From: SFWF01 sp045539925
GTDB taxonomy: Bacteria; Bacillota; Clostridia; Oscillospirales; Acutalibacteraceae
Assembly (NCBI GenBank): GCA_045539925.1
Contig: JAZQGH010000113.1
Span: 1-32,304 of the forward strand
Length of the DNA: 32,304 nt
Direction: 5' to 3'
Shown: positions 30,230-32,304 of the stretch, piece by piece
Layout: every line of letters starts with the position of its first letter
Position numbering within the stretch: position 1 is the first letter of the stretch
Notes under the pieces: model-generated
What the model was told of the DNA's origin: nothing
Database searches by the model: none
Seen by the model: only the letters and a program-made list of their open reading frames with translations
Position numbers and translations under genes: made by a program

Positions 30230-30816
30230 TCGGCTGCCTCCTTTTTACCTGTTTTTATAACAAGGAGATTGTAGATGACCGTAAGCACAGCGGCGGTGAG
30301 AAGTCCGCCTGAGGGGGTTTTAAAGAAGTCCATAGGCGAAAACCATTTGGTGTAAAGGTCTACTCCGAAAAAACTGCCCATACCTAAAAGCTCTCGGATA
30401 ATACCGCATACAAGAAGGAAAATCCCGCTTACTCCCGAGGTTACTTCTCCCCCTGAAACGGTAGTTGTAAGGTTGCTGTCAAGAGCGAAATCAGAATCGG
30501 CTAAAACGGTTGCCGTTACTGCTAAAAGGGGCAAATAAAAGCCAATATCACTGATAGTATCCTTTGCAAAAATATTTATGACCGCGGTAAAAATACCGAC
30601 TATTCCTACGGCTATTATAATATGGGCAAACTTTGCAGTTTTGGGGTTTAAAAAGCCTTTGAGCAGGTTTACGCAAAGTGCCGAAAGCACCACTGTTAAA
30701 ACCATCGCAAAAGCCGAGAGCAGTGAGGAAAATGCGGTACTGCATACTGCGGTAAGCGGTATTGCGGCAAGTATCAGTTTGCTATAAAGCGTTTTATCTT
30801 TGAGAATATCGAGCAT
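30226..30816 (-). CDS. RnfE/NqrD-like membrane subunit, divergent
   Basis: The 196-residue protein matches RnfE in length and helix order, with FYLPLLAVTATVLADSDFAL and CGIIRELLGMGSFFGVDLY as the best landmarks (typical: I-P-L-I-V-T-N-C-I-I-L-G-R-A-E-A-F-A and A-x-R-E-x-x-G-x-G). Both cluster-binding cysteines are absent: LGLCP reads LAAIP (Ile19) and TNC reads TAT (Thr103). GAGGAGG lies 7 nt before the ATG, which sits inside the rnfD coding end (43-nt overlap), so the genes are tightly coupled. Together with the RnfA-like partner it would keep only one of four usual ligands. Confidence 0.82.
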   Translation of the reverse strand: MLDILKDKTLYSKLILAAIPLTAVCSTAFSSLLSAFAMVLTVVLSALCVNLLKGFLNPKTAKFAHIIIAVGIVGIFTAVINIFAKDTISDIGFYLPLLAVTATVLADSDFALDSNLTTTVSGGEVTSGVSGIFLLVCGIIRELLGMGSFFGVDLYTKWFSPMDFFKTPSGGLLTAAVLTVIYNLLVIKTGKKEAAE

Positions 30817-31730
30817 TTTCTTCCGCCTCCTCTCTGATTTTTAGTGCCAAAGGGTGCTTTAACTATATATCTGTCTATTATGGGAACTATAAGATTCATA
30901 ATAAGGATGCTGTAGGAAACGCCCTCGGGAAGTGATGCGAAAAGGCGTATTACCATAGTAATAATTCCACAGCCGATACCGAATATTATTTTCCCCATAC
31001 GGGTCATCGGGCTTGTAACATAATCGGTAGCCATAAATATTGCGCCCAACATTATTCCGCCGCTTGAGACAGCCATAAAGGGGTCTTGTCCGAATATAAG
31101 GGCTATTACAAAGGAGGTTAAAATGAAACTTAAGGGTATATCGAGTGTTATGACCTTACGCATTGCAAGATAGACACCGCCTAAAATCAGCATTACCACC
31201 GAGGTCTCACCGATAGTTCCGCTACAGACACCGAAGAAGACCTCCTTAAGCTCCTGACCGCCTCCTGCAAGTGGTGTTGCTGTGGCAACAAGATCCGAAA
31301 AAGGCTCTTTAAATGCGGTCATAGCAGCGGGAAATGCAGACAGCATAAAAACGCGACCCGCTATAGCAGGATTTACAAGGTTTTTACCAAGTCCGCCGAA
31401 AAGCAGTTTTGCAACGGCTATGGCAAAGATGCTTCCTACTGCCGCCATATACAGGGGTATTCCCGCAGGCAGATTAAGCGCTAAAAGCAATCCTGTTACT
31501 ACTGCAGTAAAGTCCCCTGTTGTGACCGTCTTCTTGCACAGATAACAATAAAGCGTTTCTGTTAAAACGGCAGAAGCTACACATACCGCTACTGTGAGCA
31601 GTGCTGAAAATCCAAAAATTACCACTCCGAAAATGGTTGCGGGAGCAAGTGCAATAATGACATCCAGCATAATATTACGGGTGTCTTCCCCCGTCCTTAA
31701 ATGGGGAGATATTTCAAGTTTTAAATTCAT
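30774..31730 (-). CDS. RnfD/NqrB-like flavin-binding membrane subunit
   Basis: The 318-residue protein starts like RnfD (LKLEISPHLRTGEDTRNIMLDVIIALAPA), has about ten helices, and keeps GKNLVNPAIAGRVFML and the flavinylation-type motif ATATPLAG. The Thr at about position 152 corresponds to the residue that carries covalent FMN in RnfD/NqrB (S-G-A-T-P-L). YVTSPMTRMGKIIFGIGCG is another family block. The C-terminus has an extra basic tail (NQRGGGRKC...). The ATG at 31730 follows GAGGTG by 6 nt. In standard Rnf clusters rnfC precedes and rnfG follows rnfD; here rnfE follows directly and only an intergenic region and a tRNA lie upstream. Confidence 0.87.
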   Translation of the reverse strand: MNLKLEISPHLRTGEDTRNIMLDVIIALAPATIFGVVIFGFSALLTVAVCVASAVLTETLYCYLCKKTVTTGDFTAVVTGLLLALNLPAGIPLYMAAVGSIFAIAVAKLLFGGLGKNLVNPAIAGRVFMLSAFPAAMTAFKEPFSDLVATATPLAGGGQELKEVFFGVCSGTIGETSVVMLILGGVYLAMRKVITLDIPLSFILTSFVIALIFGQDPFMAVSSGGIMLGAIFMATDYVTSPMTRMGKIIFGIGCGIITMVIRLFASLPEGVSYSILIMNLIVPIIDRYIVKAPFGTKNQRGGGRKCSIFSKIKRFIAN

Positions 31731-31814
31731 AATACACCTCTTTACAGGCTTTAGATGTGTTTTAAAAAACAAATAACACTATTTTTACACTCATAACGAC
31801 ACACTAACAAGGCT

Positions 31815-31843
31815 ATTATACTATATATTAACTTGTTTTACAA
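31815..31843 (-). promoter_or_regulatory. Promoter and operator-like dyad for the rnfDEA operon
   Basis: Minus-strand TTGTAA (31838-31843), 17 nt, TATAAT (31815-31820). The -35 box is embedded in a perfect dyad ACTTGT-TTT-ACAAGT (31831-31845), well placed for a repressor. A leader of about 77 nt follows. Confidence 0.65.
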
Positions 31844-31903
31844 GTATTCTGCAATATTGTCAGAAAGTGTCGAAAGATTCTTTAAAAATTTTAAAAAAAA
31901 AGG

Positions 31904-31932
31904 TTGCAAATTGCTTTTAGGTGTGTTATAAT
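31904..31932 (+). promoter_or_regulatory. Promoter for tRNA-fMet
   Basis: TTGCAA (31904-31909), 17 nt, TATAAT (31927-31932), about 30 nt before the mature tRNA. Confidence 0.8.
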
Positions 31933-31961
31933 ACTTTGGCAACCTCAAGAGAGGTATATAT

Positions 31962-32038
<77 letters not shown>

Positions 32039-32068
32039 AAAATCCTCATTCGTAAGAATGAGGATTTT
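32039..32068 (+). terminator. Terminator of the tRNA transcript
   Basis: AAAATCCTCATTC-GTAA-GAATGAGGATTTT, a 13-bp perfect stem with a 4-nt loop starting right after the CCA end, followed by a T-rich tract. Confidence 0.9.
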
Positions 32069-32073
32069 ACTTT

Positions 32074-32101
32074 TTCACTCTTCACTCTTCACTTTTCACT
32101 A
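32074..32101. repeat. Short tandem heptamer repeat TTCACTN x4
   Basis: Four consecutive 7-bp units TTCACTC, TTCACTC, TTCACTT and TTCACTA. Partly inverted copies (AGTGAATAG, AAGTGAAAG) occur near 32148-32169. Confidence 0.6.
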
Positions 32102-32199
32102 TTCTCTACGCTTTTGTACAGAGGATTTTTGGAAGTAATAAGTTATAGTGAATAGTTAAGAAGTGAAAGTTGTATAGTAAAAAAGGACTGTTCAAAGAG

Positions 32200-32223
32200 T
32201 GAAAATATGGTAAAATATTTTCA
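32200..32223 (+). promoter_or_regulatory. Hairpin upstream of the transposase start
   Basis: TGAAAATAT and ATATTTTCA (32200-32208, 32215-32223) form a perfect 9-bp stem with a 6-nt loop. Its right arm runs into the AGGAGAG ribosome site of the transposase, so it may limit translation from read-through RNA, a known feature of many insertion sequences. Confidence 0.4.
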
Positions 32224-32237
32224 GGAGAGTGAACGAA

Positions 32238-32304
32238 ATGAAAAAGAAAGTGAATTACACAAGGGAGTTTAAAGTACAAGCCTGCGAATTGGTTTTGAAA
32301 GACG
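32238..32304 (+). CDS. IS3-like transposase OrfA, N-terminus (partial)
   Basis: Only 22 codons are inside the window: MKKKVNYTREFKVQACELVL and two more residues. The 'Y-T-x-E-F-K-x-x-A-x-x-L-V' opening is typical of the helix-turn-helix OrfA of IS3-family elements (HTH_Tnp_1). AGGAGAG precedes the ATG. A possible left end of the element (GGACTGTTCAAAG) lies near 32185-32197. The window ends before the element type can be settled. Confidence 0.75.
   Translation, partial: MKKKVNYTREFKVQACELVLKD

Noticed and set aside
31731..31772. Upstream start for the RnfD-like gene at 31772
   Set aside because: The ATG at 31730 has GAGGTG 6 nt upstream and begins the conserved LKLEISPH segment.
32074..32101. 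CRISPR-like array
   Set aside because: Units are 7 bp and directly abutting, with no spacers; a simple tandem repeat.

Overview
The window looks like chromosomal DNA of an anaerobic, low-to-mid GC Firmicute, most likely a gut Clostridia of the Oscillospiraceae/Ruminococcaceae type. This is an inference from gene content: a MurT/GatD pair, Asp23-FakA-RecG in the usual Firmicute order, an ECF transporter S component, a MazF/EndoA toxin, Rnf-type membrane subunits and a dockerin-like secreted protein. Strong AGGAGG-type ribosome sites, several TTG starts and many sigma-A promoters with 17-nt spacers agree with this. No ribosomal protein or 16S gene is present to fix the taxonomy.

Layout. 1-172 is the N-terminus of a secreted protein (minus strand, cut by the window edge). 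418-676 is the decayed remnant of an iron-dependent alcohol dehydrogenase. 760-3444 (minus) is a likely operon of a SAM methyltransferase, murT and a gatD-like gene that lacks the expected glutaminase residues. 3548-4087 (minus) is an ECF S component. 4223-5425 is a plus-strand, AT-rich insert in a minus-strand block: a promoter, a long hairpin RNA ending in a UUCG-loop terminator, a Cys-rich 70-aa protein and a TM2-domain protein. 5509-10323 (minus) holds RlmD, a DUF975-like membrane protein and the PcrA/UvrD helicase. 10454 is a plus-strand TspO gene.

10985-15763 (minus) encodes a 1475-aa secreted multidomain metallophosphoesterase and a small dockerin-like secreted protein. They are divergent from an AraC regulator (15950) across a symmetric operator-like region. 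16858 is a mazF with no visible antitoxin. 17477-24011 (plus) is a housekeeping run: YmdB, an orphan family-5 solute-binding lipoprotein, Asp23, FakA and RecG. It is followed by an ArsP_2-type heavy-metal exporter (24083). A 220-bp MITE-like element lies directly after the exporter and appears to supply the last codons of the convergent EamA permease (25121). A YfhO-family membrane protein sits upstream of that permease, and a YfbR nucleotidase is divergent from YfhO across two fully overlapping promoters.

29245-31730 (minus) is the most unusual region: an rnfD-rnfE-rnfA-DUF2752 operon with no rnfC, rnfG or rnfB beside it. RnfE has neither, and RnfA only one, of the cysteines that normally hold the intramembrane iron-sulfur cluster, while RnfD keeps its flavin-attachment threonine. 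Next come an initiator tRNA-fMet (31962-32038), its terminator, a short heptamer repeat, and the first 22 codons of an IS3-like transposase at the window end.
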